Of a stretch of 64,000 nt of DNA, positions 33,864 to 45,815 are shown piece by piece. Both the position numbers and the translations under genes were made by a program. The DNA lies in contig OZ059896.1 of assembly GCA_964057225.1 (NCBI GenBank), forward strand, positions 6,510,001-6,574,000. The letters run 5' to 3'. The notes under the pieces were generated by a model. The model saw only the letters and a list, made by a program, of their open reading frames with translations, was not told where the DNA came from and ran no database searches. The stretch's first letter is position 1. Each line of letters opens with the position of its first letter. The DNA comes from Auanema rhodensis. Its lineage: Eukaryota; Nematoda; Chromadorea; Rhabditida; Rhabditidae.

Positions 33864-35487
33864 TTTTAATCTGAAATTAAAGATTTAGTTCTTCATTTGG
33901 AATACAAAGTTAAAAATAAAATTAATTGAGACGAGGAAAAGAAGTGGAGGAATTCCTCCCAAGCAGCTGTTCCGGAAAATATCTGAAGCATAAGCTTCTT
34001 CAACTGTACACCAATGTCTTCCGGTGCCGCAAAAAATAACAAGAAAAAATCCAGGAAAGGAAAGATGCGAAGATGCAAGACAGATAGAACGTGGAGTTTT
34101 CAGATAGACGAGATGCTTCAGCTCTAGCACTCGCCTTCCGAATCAGAAGGCTCAAGATGGTTAGGCAAACAGTGATTTTCATCTGTTCAAACTAGTCCAT
34201 ATTCTGACCAATATCGGAAATATTCACGTGAGCAAAATGATGTCAATGTTTTTTTAAGAAAATAAATTAATATATTAAAATATAAATTAATAAAGATAAA
34301 AAACTTTGAAAAAATAAGAATGTTGAAGAAAGTGGGTGTAAGAATGAAATGATTAGAGAATTACAAAGACAATATAGAAGTATTATATAACATATAATCT
34401 ATAATTAATAATAAAAATAAATATATATTTTATTTAAAAGATTATATAAACATTTGTATTTATTTAGATAAGTTCAAACATTTCATTTAATTTATAATCA
34501 AAAATATATTTAACTTCTAATCTCATTTTTCTTACTTCTATGTATATAATTTTAATTATTTGTTTTACAAATAATAATAATTAAAAATAAATGATCTGAT
34601 CTGTTTAATAAATAAATATATATATAGATATATAGATATATAAACTTTTATATAAAATATTATGAACAACTATTGTATAAAATAAATAATTCTAGTTGTA
34701 TCATAGTTAAATATACAAAAATCTTTACAATTTATCAAATATAAATAGAAAATGATAATTATCTGTTCAATGCTTTGGTAATTGAGCAAAGAGAAGTGAT
34801 GTAATCCTAGCATATTTGCAGTAGCACTGACCAAGCATTCTACAGTTTATATACGGTTTCCGCTTCCGGAAATAAAGGCGTGGCTTTCCGGGTTTCTAAG
34901 CATGATCCACATCAAGCTTTGTCACCTTTTCTCTCTTGTTTCCTCGTGGTATTTTTATTTTTTTATGTGAAATATGGGTGGAGATTTAGAGTTTTCTTCA
35001 AAATCCTCCTCTTCGCTCATGTGATAGCCGTTACATGTAGGCGGTGCTTGCTTGACTCACTTAGGCTGCACAATAATGATAAGGAAAACGAAAACATAAA
35101 AAAAAAGAAAAAGACAATATGCATAAGAAGAAAAAACTGGAAAATGGAGTTTCCCTCACCATTTGTGACTCGAAAAAGCTTTCCAATGATCACAAGGTGA
35201 TGCCTGATCTATACAACAAGCTTCTTAATATTATCAAACAAACACAAAGTTCCTTAACAAAATTCTTTTTTCGTCTCATTTATTTGTATTTTAAAACTTT
35301 TTGCAAATAGGTAGAAAACAAGCAAATATTACAAGTTTCATTGATTTGTTTATTAGATTAACAAGTTTAAGATTTCAAGTTTTTCAATATAATGATTACA
35401 TCATTATTTCTTTAAATGAAAGTGATATAGATTTGAAACTTAAAGAAAGTGAAAGCTTATATGGTAATTGATTTATAACACTAAAAG

Positions 35488-35549
<62 letters not shown>

Positions 35550-36129
35550 ATCTTATACATTCTTTATAAGTTTATGTCATTAGAATACTTATCATTATAT
35601 TTATTTTTCAAATTTTTTATTATTATGTTTAACTAGATGACATCATTCTCTTTTTAGAATTTTGAAATTATATTCATGGTAGGAGGTCTCATCAATACCT
35701 CTTGAAATAGTTATTGAAATACATCCAAAAATAGACAAAAAACAGCTTTTGGAGATTGATAAAAAAGTCAAATACTTTTTGTTTTTCGAGAGATATTCTT
35801 GTTTGCAAAACAAAAGTTCATTTTTGGAGATACTTAATGTTTTCATCTTATGCTTTCATATACTAAATAAAAACTTTACTTTTTACCCTTTTAATTATAA
35901 ATAAAAAATATTTATTACATTAGAGGGGAAAGCCCTTGAAACTTTGTTTTCAAATGACGTATACGGCAGAGAACGATTTGCAACAATGTCCGAAAAAACT
36001 TGAAAATAACAGTTGTGAATCAGATGTCTCGTTTTTTGGACATTATTTGCTCAGATGATCAGGTTGATGCTGCGGTAACATCAGGATGTGATGACTATGG
36101 TTGTGGTTGTAGTTGTCGTCAGCCAATTC
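33864..36129. other. Intergenic DNA with a GA microsatellite
   Basis: Less AT-rich segments at about 33930-34200 and 34840-35060 probably contain promoter or 5' UTR sequence of the secreted-protein gene; overlapping hydrophobic ORFs there disagree in frame and were not accepted. TTTCCGCTTCCGGAAA (34857-34872) is a short palindrome. A (GA)n tract lies at about 35492-35545. A short plus-strand ORF just left of the inverted repeat (about 36023-36179) reads GCGCSCRQP but is too short to support. Confidence 0.5.
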
Positions 36130-37281
36130 GAAAATGGTTTCTGGCTTCTGTACAGGACGAAAAAGGCAAATTAGGATGACGTGATTTAGGTCAACAGAAA
36201 CTAAGAGAGAGTGTAAGCTAATATGAGAGAAAGACTCATGTTCGAGCAATAATCAAACAAAAGCTCAAGTTTTTCTATTTTGTCTGATTCTCTCATAAAA
36301 TCTTTCTGAATGAGCATTATATAAGCCATTCAATTATTTGATGTTCTTTTCTTTTGTTTTGAATGATCTGTATTGATTTGAAAAGGATTCTCCATAAAAA
36401 GTTGTTATGAAATTAAGAAAATTTCAATTTATTTGATAATATGAGGAGCAGGGTTATCTTTTTTTTGAATGTTAGAGATTTCGTGTAAGGAAACGTCATC
36501 AACAGTTCTCCAGAAGAAACAAGACCCTTGAGCAATCAAATGAGAGAAAGAATGCTTTCAAAGAAATGAGAGAGAGAGAGAGAGATTTCACTTCCCTATT
36601 CTCTTTATCATCCCTTTCCTTTTTTTGTATTGAAAAGCTTATTTCTTTTCCGGATATTCAAAGTTATAAGCTTAAATAATGAAAATAAAAAGAAGAAATT
36701 AGAGGAAACAGACATCACATGGAATAAAAATCAGAAAATTTCAAAATTAATTTGATATTTAGCTTACTGTCTTGTCAACATTTGAAGTAAAATTTACAAT
36801 AAACTAGATGGGAACTAGTTTGAACCAATTACTTGATATCAGAGTTTCATTCAAAGGAGATGCTAATCAAAAACAAAAGTTTGAGAAAACCTTTCAAGAC
36901 ATGAAAACAGATAATATTTATTTCTGATAGATTAAGCTTCATTTAAGAAATGACTAAACCCTTTTAACTTTGATCTTATCTCATAATTATATGAAAAAAC
37001 GATTAACTATGTGATTAAATAAGGTAATTCTAACTAGATGTAATAAAGTTTTATTAGTTTAAAACAAATCTTCCACTTCCTGTTTATGAATGAAACGTTT
37101 TTCATGTTAAATAAGTTGTTTAAAGAGGGAAACTAAATTTTGTATTCAAAGGGAATTTTATTTTTTCCGGATTTATTCATACAATTGTCTTAAAAATCTT
37201 TTTTTTTTCTCAAGTACGATGAATGAGATTGATCTTCTTATTAGAAAAAAAACTATGAATGAAGACGAAACTGTGAACCTT

Positions 37282-37338
<57 letters not shown>

Positions 37339-37511
37339 TAAAGAGTTATAGAAGGGGTAGTTGGGAATAAGAGAGCGAAAGGACATCTAAAACCTTATAG
37401 GTATCACATTTCATCTTCACACATCACAACTACATAAGTACTTTGCCACACAATATGATGTGGCTAAGATGGTCGACGTCACAACATCATCATCATTTAC
37501 CTGTTACGGCT
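36130..37511 (+). repeat. Inverted repeat, left arm (1,382 bp)
   Basis: Reverse complement of 39774-41155. Both arms are exactly 1,382 bases. Every checkpoint compared is identical, including a (GA)22 tract, an A10/T10 run and two further homopolymers. The left arm ends 144 bases downstream of the ShKT gene's stop codon. Confidence 0.95.
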
Positions 37512-37655
37512 ACTTTTTTGATGTCTAAATCATCAAGAATTATAAAATATTTAAAACTAAATTACATTCTTTTCATTATACATAACTATATATATAATAT
37601 AATATCTTTATATTCAAATATAATTAAGAAAAACACAGTAATGACATAGAAGATT

Positions 37656-39733
37656 TTAACTTTTTTTAACATTCTTACTATTATAATATTGTGGATCATT
37701 CATATAGTATTGAGCAGATTTACAATGTCCACAACTTTTTGCGCAATATGTTCGTAAAGTTTCTCTACTGAAAAGGATATCTTTTTCAAATTTTTAGTAA
37801 TTTAACTAGAATCTTGCCTGTGGGGATGTTGGCATACTCCTGATTCTGCCAAGGCTGAACAGTTATCAAGTTCATCTTTACAAGGAGGTAAAGCATCTAC
37901 AACAAGATAATCACTAACTTTAAAAAAATTTTGTTTCCTACCTGATATCGTACTTGGAGGTGTGCACATTTCGCAAGAACGTGGACAATACTCGTGAGCT
38001 GTTGGAAGCTTGCATCCCCCGAGTCGACGTACCTCCGCACAATCTACCTTTATGGAATCGAAACATTGTATTCCTTAACGATCAATTAGCCAATTATTGA
38101 TTGTTTCTATATGAGTACCATTGCAATTTTTGCATTTAACTGGACAAAGTTTTAAATAAAAGCCTGGGCGGGCTAAGCAGGTTTCTTCTGTTATTTTGGA
38201 GCATGTAGCTGGATCACGATCACGACATCCTAAAACAGATCAAAATATTAAAGTGTTTATGTGGAGTGAGCATACCTAAGAGGGAAACTAAATCAACAAT
38301 ATCTACTGGATGGTCCGACGAAATAGGATTTGCAGGAGAAAATGCAGGATTTCCATATTTAGAAGGAAAATATGATTGTTCATAATTATCATAACCAGGG
38401 TACATAGGTTGATTCAACTGTTGACGTTGTAATCGATTAAAATTATTATAATTATTATTATAATTATTAATATTCTTATTATAAAAATAATCAGAATTTG
38501 GTGGTGTATTTCTTGTCATTTCCGGATTATATGGATTTACAGGAAAATTAGGCATTAATCGTTGTGAATGATGTTCAAATACAGATGGACCAAAGCGCGG
38601 TTGATTAACATTTAATCTTTTTTTTCCCATAAACTGTTGTACAGGTTGAACAGGTTGAGTATTACCACTATATATTCTATTCTTTGAATATGTATTATAT
38701 CTTTAATAATAAAATTTAATTTATATTATTATCTAATTATTACCCTCTCATTGATGTTGGAGCTTTAACAATAGGCATTGGTTCTGGTATTTCTGGAAAC
38801 ATTTTTAATGCTGATGAATTTTTATTTTTCAAAGATGATTGATAATGTGGAGAATTTACTGAAATCAATAAAAAAATTCGATAAAGATGAAAGAGTTGTG
38901 TACCTGTTGGATCATGAACCCATTCAGTTTCTTCTTCATCTTGACCGGCTGCTTCACCTTCGATGTTCAAAGGCTCAGCAGGCATTTCAATTGAATTAGT
39001 TTCATAAGGAAATACTTTAATATCATTATAATCATCATCGGATGATCTTAATTAAATACATTTTAATAAATATATAATTTAATAAGAATTGCTTACGGAT
39101 ACATTGGAGGCATAACATAACCATTAGGTTGTTTACTTAATCTATTAAATTGATGTGTCATGGAAGAACTTGGATCAGATATAAATGGAATCTAAATGAA
39201 TAAGTTGAAAGTATGTTTCCAAATTTCAAAAATCTATTTCAAAACTTACAGCAGTGGTAGTAGCAGATGATGTTGTAAATATTGTTGTAGAAGTTGTTGG
39301 AGTATTATGAGATTGGATTGATTTTGATGTTATCTATGAGATAAAAAATAAAAATTAATTTTCAGAATAGATATGATACCTGCTTTTCTTTTTTTATTTT
39401 AATATCACGACATGTACCACATAGTAAAGGACAATAGTCTTTTAACATTGCATCACATTCAGATTTTCTTTCTTGTCGACAAGAAACAAAATGTGAATTA
39501 TGACAGAAATCTTTAAAATTTTATAATTATTTATAAATGTATAAATTTATTTTTATATTATTACCAACACAATTTCCACAAGTTTTCTTACAGTATTCAC
39601 GAGCATATCCTGGTCTTACAGTACAATCGTTGGAATTACAATATGGACTTCTATCAACACATTCTTTTTCTTCTTTAGCAGAGAGTTTGTAGACTATGGA
39701 TGTAATTATATGAAGAAATAGAAGAAACTTCAT
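37656..39733 (-). CDS. Secreted multi-ShKT-domain protein
   Basis: Extracellular protein with five ShKT (SXC) six-cysteine domains, a module very common in nematode secreted and cuticle-associated proteins. The ATG at 39733 begins MKFLLFLHIITSIVYKLSA, a signal peptide, two bases after a TTTTCCAG acceptor. Domains 1 and 2 follow at once (ending CKKTCGNC and CPLLCGTC). A long Thr/Ser- then Asn/Gln-rich linker comes next (NNYNNNYNNFNRLQRQQ in the 38220-38630 exon). Three more domains end at CPVKCKNC, CPRSCEMC and CAKSCGHC. About ten exons with 40-60-bp introns end at TAA 37656. The gene is the spacer of a 1.4 kb inverted repeat, so the same upstream sequence lies on both sides. No protease or oxidase domain is attached. 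Confidence 0.85.
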
Positions 39734-39773
39734 ATCTGGAAAAGGATTGGTAAAAATCAAAAATTCGGTAAAA

Positions 39774-39946
39774 AGCCGTAACAGGTAAATGATGATGATG
39801 TTGTGACGTCGACCATCTTAGCCACATCATATTGTGTGGCAAAGTACTTATGTAGTTGTGATGTGTGAAGATGAAATGTGATACCTATAAGGTTTTAGAT
39901 GTCCTTTCGCTCTCTTATTCCCAACTACCCCTTCTATAACTCTTTA

Positions 39947-40003
<57 letters not shown>

Positions 40004-41155
40004 AAGGTTCACAGTTTCGTCTTCATTCATAGTTTTTTTTCTAATAAGAAGATCAATCTCATTCATCGTACTTGAGAAAAAAAAAAGATTTTTAAGACAA
40101 TTGTATGAATAAATCCGGAAAAAATAAAATTCCCTTTGAATACAAAATTTAGTTTCCCTCTTTAAACAACTTATTTAACATGAAAAACGTTTCATTCATA
40201 AACAGGAAGTGGAAGATTTGTTTTAAACTAATAAAACTTTATTACATCTAGTTAGAATTACCTTATTTAATCACATAGTTAATCGTTTTTTCATATAATT
40301 ATGAGATAAGATCAAAGTTAAAAGGGTTTAGTCATTTCTTAAATGAAGCTTAATCTATCAGAAATAAATATTATCTGTTTTCATGTCTTGAAAGGTTTTC
40401 TCAAACTTTTGTTTTTGATTAGCATCTCCTTTGAATGAAACTCTGATATCAAGTAATTGGTTCAAACTAGTTCCCATCTAGTTTATTGTAAATTTTACTT
40501 CAAATGTTGACAAGACAGTAAGCTAAATATCAAATTAATTTTGAAATTTTCTGATTTTTATTCCATGTGATGTCTGTTTCCTCTAATTTCTTCTTTTTAT
40601 TTTCATTATTTAAGCTTATAACTTTGAATATCCGGAAAAGAAATAAGCTTTTCAATACAAAAAAAGGAAAGGGATGATAAAGAGAATAGGGAAGTGAAAT
40701 CTCTCTCTCTCTCTCTCATTTCTTTGAAAGCATTCTTTCTCTCATTTGATTGCTCAAGGGTCTTGTTTCTTCTGGAGAACTGTTGATGACGTTTCCTTAC
40801 ACGAAATCTCTAACATTCAAAAAAAAGATAACCCTGCTCCTCATATTATCAAATAAATTGAAATTTTCTTAATTTCATAACAACTTTTTATGGAGAATCC
40901 TTTTCAAATCAATACAGATCATTCAAAACAAAAGAAAAGAACATCAAATAATTGAATGGCTTATATAATGCTCATTCAGAAAGATTTTATGAGAGAATCA
41001 GACAAAATAGAAAAACTTGAGCTTTTGTTTGATTATTGCTCGAACATGAGTCTTTCTCTCATATTAGCTTACACTCTCTCTTAGTTTCTGTTGACCTAAA
41101 TCACGTCATCCTAATTTGCCTTTTTCGTCCTGTACAGAAGCCAGAAACCATTTTC
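39774..41155 (-). repeat. Inverted repeat, right arm (1,382 bp); contains the ShKT gene's upstream region
   Basis: Mirror of 36130-37511. It starts 41 bases upstream of the ShKT start codon, so it includes that gene's promoter. It contains (CT)22 at about 39958-40001. Confidence 0.95.
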
Positions 41156-41567
41156 AGAAAATGTAATTCAAAATTAGTATATAACTGGTTATTATATAGT
41201 AATAATTGACATTGGTCTGAACATAAAAAACTCGATCGTCCTAGCTAACGTTTTCGAAACGTTACTGTCAAATGTCATCGTATGATTTTCCTATGAACAC
41301 TCAATGTACTACTCAGTTTCTTCAAAGCAAGCCGTTTAAAAATTTAAAAGCATTATTGGTATCAAGAACAAGCCGATCAGAATATTCAACTGCTTCACTA
41401 AAACTTGCCTAACGAAGCCAAATACGTTTAAAAATTATATTCGTTAAGTAGCACTTCAGTATTATAAATCCAAAGCTCATAAACTCAACTTGACTTCTTT
41501 CTCGAACACAATTGAAAAATCCCATAACCAATTTATAACAATTTAACATCAACCAAACAAAATCATC
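41156..41567. other. Short intergenic region
   Basis: Unique sequence after the right arm. It contains the near-palindrome AACGTTTTCGAAACGTT at about 41249-41265. No ORF of note. Confidence 0.5.
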
Positions 41568-41932
41568 TTATTTACTGCCTCTTCCAACGGCTGTGTCAGC
41601 CCGTCCCTTCACCATCTCCTCATTTTTCTGATTGATAATACGGGTCACCTCTGCAGATACTTTTTCCTGAAGATAAAATTATAAAAATGTTCTAAATGGT
41701 TATGATAACCTGCTGGATAACATGTTGTTTCTTAGGGGCAATATGAACAGGTCGCCCTCTTTTTGGTTGACCTACTGGCTTTACTTTTTTAGCTTTGCTC
41801 TTAACTCCCTTTGGGAGAGTAGTCTAAAATTTACAAATGTATTGTTTTCAAAGTATATATATAACAATCACTAAAAACGTTAAAGTATATTAAATACAAA
41901 TATACCTTTGCTTTCATTTTGTGCTGAGCCAT
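41568..41932 (-). CDS. UPF0390 / C19orf53 (leydig cell tumor 10 kDa) homologue
   Basis: Small basic protein of the UPF0390 family, whose human member C19orf53 is nucleolar; molecular role poorly known. Three exons (41906-41932, 41710-41823, 41568-41666) give 79 residues: MAQHKMKAK, then a Lys-rich stretch with GQPKRGRPVHIAPKKQHVIQ, then EVTRIINQKNEEMVKGRAD. The family signature GGR.IAPKK...VQQ is recognisable as GRPVHIAPKKQHVIQQ. The ATG lies one base after the stop codon of the upstream TMEM167B gene, with a TTCGTCAG acceptor-like site five bases before it. The two genes must share a primary transcript or an extremely compact junction. Confidence 0.85.
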
Positions 41933-41933
41933 T

Positions 41934-42311
41934 TTATCTGACGAATATAATGTAACCACAAGTTAAAAGGCAGGAAACTGATACAAACCAATGAAGACGC
42001 ACGCCAATAACCGCAGCCTTGAAATAATCATAAAGCTAATATTGATATATGTTAGATTATAAGGTATTGTATACGAAATTACATGAACACGAACTTTATA
42101 GAAAATACCAAAAAAACCCTTTTTCTCTGATAACAACCAAGCGTTTATCCTAGGAACACGTTTCAAGTAAGCACAGGCACAAATAAAAAGAAGAGCTGCA
42201 ATTAAGAAACCGTCCAAAGAATAAACTGAAAAACATTCTTAATTATACAAAATTCGGTACCATAGGGTCATGTGAAACAATAATAGTCTCAAAGGGAAAC
42301 CTACCGTTCAT
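41934..42311 (-). CDS. TMEM167B: Kish-B (TMEM167B) homologue
   Basis: Small Golgi/secretory-pathway membrane protein of the kish family. Three exons (42305-42311, 42095-42225, 41934-42017) encode 73 residues; human TMEM167B has 74. The first exon is only seven bases (ATG AAC G), completing MNVYSLDGF, which matches the family start. The first membrane helix ([16 protein letters not shown]) is followed by the conserved [19 protein letters not shown] and a second helix ([15 protein letters not shown]). The exon 2 donor is GTTCGT, an unusual form. The stop is one base from the next gene's start. Confidence 0.93.
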
Positions 42312-43002
42312 AAAACCCAACGTAATATTCCAAGCAAATCAACTAGGAAAATCTGAAGAACTATTCTTAAAATAGTAATGAACAGAGGCTTTCACGGAAA
42401 ATCTTCGATATTTACTGTAGGATAGCAATAACGACAACAAATACTATAATAGGAAATATTTCTACTTCGAAATAAACAATTTTAATGTATGATACAATGG
42501 ATTATTATTAATGAAAATTTATTAAAGTAAATTAAAACATATTAACAATAATAAAACAAAAAAAAATAAAAAATCGGATAAAACTGACTATTAATAGTCG
42601 TATGAATTATTTTATATTGCCTTGCAGGAAATGTACGCAATACGCAAAATTTTAGCCAAAAAATAAATATTATATTTTTGGATACAGGAGCATGGTTAGT
42701 TTGTTTCATAAATACTACAATTTTTACGGATATGAATATTTGACTAGATAAAAATATAGGAGTGCAAATTATTCCAAACATTACTTAGTGATTATAATGC
42801 CAGCATTATAATATAAAGAGTACGTGAAATAAGAATCCTTTTTAATGATTAGATTACTTCAAAAATATTGGATTTTGAAGATATTTAATAAGTATTATGA
42901 TAGACTCAAGTAAAACTGGAATGAAAGGAAGAGGAATGTGACTAACAACAAAACTTAGTTCTGTGAAATGATAATATGAAAGTTATATTATACAAAACTA
43001 AA
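42312..43002. other. Intergenic region upstream of kish-B
   Basis: AT-rich; the minus-strand ORF at 42542-42781 is hydrophobic and unsupported. Likely contains the promoter for the kish-B/UPF0390 pair and the 3' UTR of the CWC22-like gene. Confidence 0.5.
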
Positions 43003-45815
43003 TCATTCGAGTCGATATGTATAGCGTTGTCTATACATAGGTCTTGCTACCCCATTCAAAACATTTTGGACCGGTAGCAAAGATCCAAGGGTTACGGTTT
43101 CCATTCCAATCTTGGTGAAAAAATCCATTGTATAAGTTGTATCCTTAGCACTATCACTTTTCAAGAAATCATCCAATTGAGTGTACCAAGGGCTTAAAGT
43201 CATTATGTGTAATTATAAAAATTTCAATTCTTACTCGTCATAGGAACCCAGAAGTGGGAAATGGCCCATTCGTTTAGTAAGCTGTTCAAATAGATGCTTC
43301 AGGAATATTAGACCAGCGGCAGTAGTATCTTTTTCACACAAGGAGGTCACTTGGAAAATCTATAATCAATCTTCTATATATAGAAATTTAAAAAATATTA
43401 CATTCCAGTTTATCATCTGCGAAGCTAGTAATAACGATCCCAGTTTGGCAGTACGTTTTAATCGTTTCAAACTCAACCTATGAGCATTAGTATAAGTGTC
43501 TTGAATAATCGAATAAAAGTAACGCTGGAAGTAAAGAAAATATTCAGAACAAATTTTAAATAAGAAATTCATACCGCAAAATGATAATCATGCCGACATA
43601 AGCATACAGCAAATGTTGCATATGATTCAAGATAATACGGGGACATAACGCAAAAATCTATTACCATTTGAGATACCTCGAGCTAAAACTTGAAACATTA
43701 CGAAATATTTGAGTAAAATACTACCTGAATGCGACTTTTCGGCCTTAATTCTCTCAATGCTTTATACCCAGCAATATACGAGCTAGGCTTGGTATTATGA
43801 ATTAAATGATAAATTTTGCAGCGAAAATAATCTAACTGCTTTTCGGCTCTTTCAACAAATGGCAGCGCAAGTGTTAGATTGATGAAGTTTCGAAGTTTAT
43901 CGAAGCCGAAAACGGATATTAGTTCATGGAAGAAATATTTCATAAAAACATGGTCGCAAGGGTTGGTTTTTTCTTCCCTGAAGTCCAGATCAGTAATCGG
44001 CTGCAAATATAAAATATATAATGTTATAGATCTCTAAATTTACTTTCCAGCCAATTGCTTTGGAATACAGTAAATGAGCAATGAATTTAGTAACTTTCAT
44101 TATCATAAACACATCGTATTTATGATTTAACAAATAAGCTTGTTGCGAAAACTTTTCAAATCCTGTCTGAAAAAAACAAATTAAATGAATTACGAAAAAT
44201 TCAATGTCGAATTTTACTCTATATATCTTGCTCCTGCACAAAGCTTCGGCTATTGAAGCAAATTTACGGTCATACGCTACTTTCTGCATACATAAATCTC
44301 CTATCGCATAACACACCTCGGTCTTAAACATATTTTGATTAGATAATAAATCATTTTGGACTTGCCTCCATTCCCTCTCCTAATTTCAGGCTCATGATCC
44401 TTCTAGCTGCTTCATTCGATGTGCTAGAACTTTTAATTATAGAATTGATTAATTGACGGAAATGGTTCCAATCGAGATATTTCTTTGTAATGATCTTATC
44501 AGGATCCGTAACATATGGCTCTAAAGATGAATAATAAGAGGTTGAAAATGTAAAATATCATACCGTTTCTCATTTCATAATAATGATCTCTATCATCAAA
44601 TTCCCCAATTAAATCATCTTTCAACCTTTGATAGGCTTTTTCGTGTTTCTCAAACTCAGGATCATAAACAAAGCGACCTATAAAAAACAACCAATTTTTT
44701 TGATTTATCATATATTTTGACTAACTTAATCTCTCTTCACTGTCCAAGATATCATTAAGGTAGTAATGATGTGTGAATTGATCAGGTGGATGATCCACTA
44801 CTATTAGTTCATCAAAAAGTGCCGGATTGTTCTACAATGGTGAAAATGTGTTACAAAATATGTAATATCCTTACGGCCATGTGTTTCTTTTTGTAATACA
44901 AGCAATCATACAGAATTCCACGCGCAATCTTAGGGAAATCAAAATGTCTAAGACAATCTTCTGATAACATTTTATCGATTTGAGAGTAAACGTTTTTAAA
45001 AGCACAGCTATGAGCCTGTAATGTATAAACAATAATGATAATTAAGTAAAATATTACGATAGAAATAGAAGATGCGCATTGGGTAAGTACATAAGCACCA
45101 ACATTAACGGCAGCCACTACTGGTTTTGCAAATGTTAGATTTAATATATTTATAATAAGTTTATCTGACACAACTGATTGATGATTCAGATGTGCCAAAA
45201 ATTTTATTTTTGTTTTAGCATAATCTATAAATATTTTTTAGTAATGATTGTTAATTGTTAGCTGATTTACCTAAATATTTGGCTCTCAAAGCGAGCCTAA
45301 ATTGAATTAACAGCCTTTTAACCAACAGAGCTCCAACTTTTGGGCATTTAGAGTTAATTGCTGCTATTAGAGAAGAATAAATCGGAGTATATTCGGGGCA
45401 TCGCTCTTGAGCTTGCATAAATAAGGTTACCACGATTCCCCTAAAAAAAAAGGTTCGGTACAAATTTCAGTTTGTATTTGCCTTCGCCTAGTAAGGTCCT
45501 CTTCTAACATTAATTGAACAATAGGGATTATATTCCAAATGCATGCCTAAAACAAAAAATGATATATTTTTGAACCTTAACTAGTTTTAAAAACCCTATT
45601 TAGTAAGCCTCGGATTTTTTTATTCACTTGATCCCAGATAATTTCCTGGTATTCTTTTGAATTCTCAAAAAATATTAAATTAAATTAATTATTCATTAAT
45701 TCATTATTACCTCATATATTGCGTATTTGCTTCCTTTCTTAATTGTTCGTTGAATAGCAGGAGGGAGATAAGCCTTTTCTGATCTTTTAAACGGCGGCCG
45801 ACTTACCTTGGTCAT
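43003..45815 (-). CDS. Divergent CWC22-like protein with MIF4G and two MA3-type modules
   Basis: Related to the spliceosome factor CWC22 (C. elegans LET-858 family), which escorts eIF4A3 for exon-junction-complex loading. It starts MTKVSRPPFKRSEKAYLPPAI; the YLPPAI motif and WDQVNKKIRGLLNR match the CWC22 N-terminus. The MIF4G region includes YSSLIAAINSKCPKVGALLV. The MA3 region has EVCYAIGDLCM, VTKFIAHLLYSKAIGW and HVFMKYFFHELISVFGF. A second set follows: EVSQMVIDFCVMSPYYL, RTAKLGSLLLASQMINW, GLIFLKHLFEQLTKRM and YTMDFFTKIGMETV. The C-terminal SR-rich tail of canonical CWC22 is absent; it ends TYRLE. At least ten short-intron exons are needed. It is likely a rapidly evolving paralogue rather than the housekeeping gene. 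Confidence 0.75.

Noticed and set aside
33885-34182. Three overlapping hydrophobic minus-strand ORFs, one starting like a signal peptide (MKITVCLTILSLLI)
   Set aside because: Frames conflict and the hydrophobic start continues into an unlike sequence with no splice partner. More likely 5' flank of the 33.2-33.9 kb gene.
34880-35310. Plus-strand ORFs in a less AT-rich block
   Set aside because: Composition changes mid-ORF to Lys runs, there are no conserved motifs, and the start is not preceded by a plausible acceptor.
36023-36179. 51-codon plus-strand ORF containing GCGCSCRQP at the left border of the inverted repeat
   Set aside because: Too short; its 3' half lies in the repeat arm and the matching right arm has a different upstream sequence, so no conserved reading frame.
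37284-40001. Regular short repeats that could be mistaken for a CRISPR-like array
   Set aside because: Pure (GA)22 and its mirror copy; no spacers, and the host is eukaryotic.
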